A DNA stretch of 64,000 nt from Microbacterium memoriense. Lineage in GTDB: Bacteria; Actinomycetota; Actinomycetes; Actinomycetales; Microbacteriaceae. The stretch covers positions 1 through 64,000 of the forward strand of contig NZ_JAODOR010000003.1 of the NCBI RefSeq assembly GCF_025398275.1, read 5' to 3'. The translations under genes and the position numbers were made by a program. Under the pieces are notes generated by a model, which saw nothing but the letters and a program-made list of their open reading frames with translations, did no database searches and was not told the DNA's origin. This document shows positions 63,736 to 64,000 of this stretch, piece after piece (the stretch's first letter is position 1; every line of letters starts with the position of its first letter).

Positions 63736-64000
63736 GTGGCATCCGACTCCTTCGTTCACCTGCACGTGCACAGCGAATACTCGATGCTTGACGGGGCCGC
63801 CCGCATCGGCGCGATGGTCCAGGAGGCGGCGCGGTTGGACATGCCGGCGATCGCCGTCACGGACCACGGCAACACGTTCGCGGCCTTCGAGTTCTACCGG
63901 AAAGCCCACGCCGCCGGCATCAAGCCGATCATCGGCATCGAGGCGTATGTGACCCCGGGAACCCATCGCTCGGACAAGTCGCGGGTGCGGTGGGGGACTC
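63736..64000 (+). CDS. dnaE: DNA polymerase III alpha subunit, N-terminal part
   Basis: The first 88 codons, cut by the window end. The PHP domain start is clear: [19 protein letters not shown], then [20 protein letters not shown] and [11 protein letters not shown], with metal-binding histidines intact. It is the replicative polymerase subunit (DnaE1). GTG 63736 follows the -10 box. lspA and rluD close upstream of dnaE1 also match mycobacterial gene order. Confidence 0.93.
   Translation, partial: MASDSFVHLHVHSEYSMLDGAARIGAMVQEAARLDMPAIAVTDHGNTFAAFEFYRKAHAAGIKPIIGIEAYVTPGTHRSDKSRVRWGT

Overview
The window is high-GC actinobacterial chromosome, most likely Microbacterium or a close relative in the Microbacteriaceae. 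This rests on gene content and order (mraZ-rsmH-ftsL-ftsI-murF-mraY-murD-ftsW-murG-murC-ftsQ-ftsZ-yggS-sepF-yggT-divIVA, a PASTA kinase beside a type II DAHP synthase, GarA/FtsR-type genes), on actinobacterial -10 boxes (TAGNNT) lying 6-9 nt before many start codons, and on an obvious excess of the hexamer GGATGC/GCATCC. No rRNA, tRNA, CRISPR array, prophage or complete insertion sequence was recognised.

Layout. 1-1880 is a decayed stress-regulation island: the end of a universal stress protein frame, a small cupin, and a chimeric pseudogene that joins the remains of a LuxR-type ATP-binding regulator to the tail of a NarL/DevR-type response regulator. 2092-16247 is a metabolic accessory region: MFS transporter, flavin amine oxidase, secreted lipase, bifunctional AdhE under a palindrome-containing promoter, an aldo/keto reductase flanked by two copies of a palindromic intergenic repeat, an L,D-transpeptidase-like protein, a lone prepilin peptidase, a YihY-type membrane protein and glycogen phosphorylase. 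16265-21454 holds a glutamine amidotransferase, then a LysR regulator divergent from mmsB-mmsA, followed by two small genes. 21506-24364 holds lpdA, a CopC-like protein and a Cys/Met-rich copper-storage-type protein.

24523-32828 carries the conserved FHA (GarA-like)-FtsR-MerR set, a cluster of palindromic and 21-nt repeats, an orphan ParA, pyruvate carboxylase, an EspI/MinD-like ATPase and peptide deformylase. 32900-42582 runs fadD15-type ligase, ROK glucokinase, PlsC, DAHP synthase, PASTA-domain kinase, a LysM protein, an Rv2175c-like DNA-binding protein (the known PknL substrate family) and a polyprenyl synthase, an order that resembles corynebacteria and mycobacteria.

42645-59921 is the division and cell wall cluster. 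It lacks murE between ftsI and murF, lacks a pgeF/yfiH gene between ftsZ and yggS, and carries a YtrA-type GntR regulator in antisense between murG and murC with a perfect 10-bp inverted repeat in the shared promoter region. lspA, rluD, an acyl-CoA ligase, a Nudix hydrolase and the start of dnaE follow.

Together the right half encodes peptidoglycan precursor synthesis (murF, mraY, murD, murG, murC), septum assembly (ftsL, ftsI, ftsW, ftsQ, ftsZ, sepF) and polar growth (divIVA), with probable control by MraZ, an FtsR-like MerR protein encoded 31 kb away, a Ser/Thr kinase and the embedded GntR protein.
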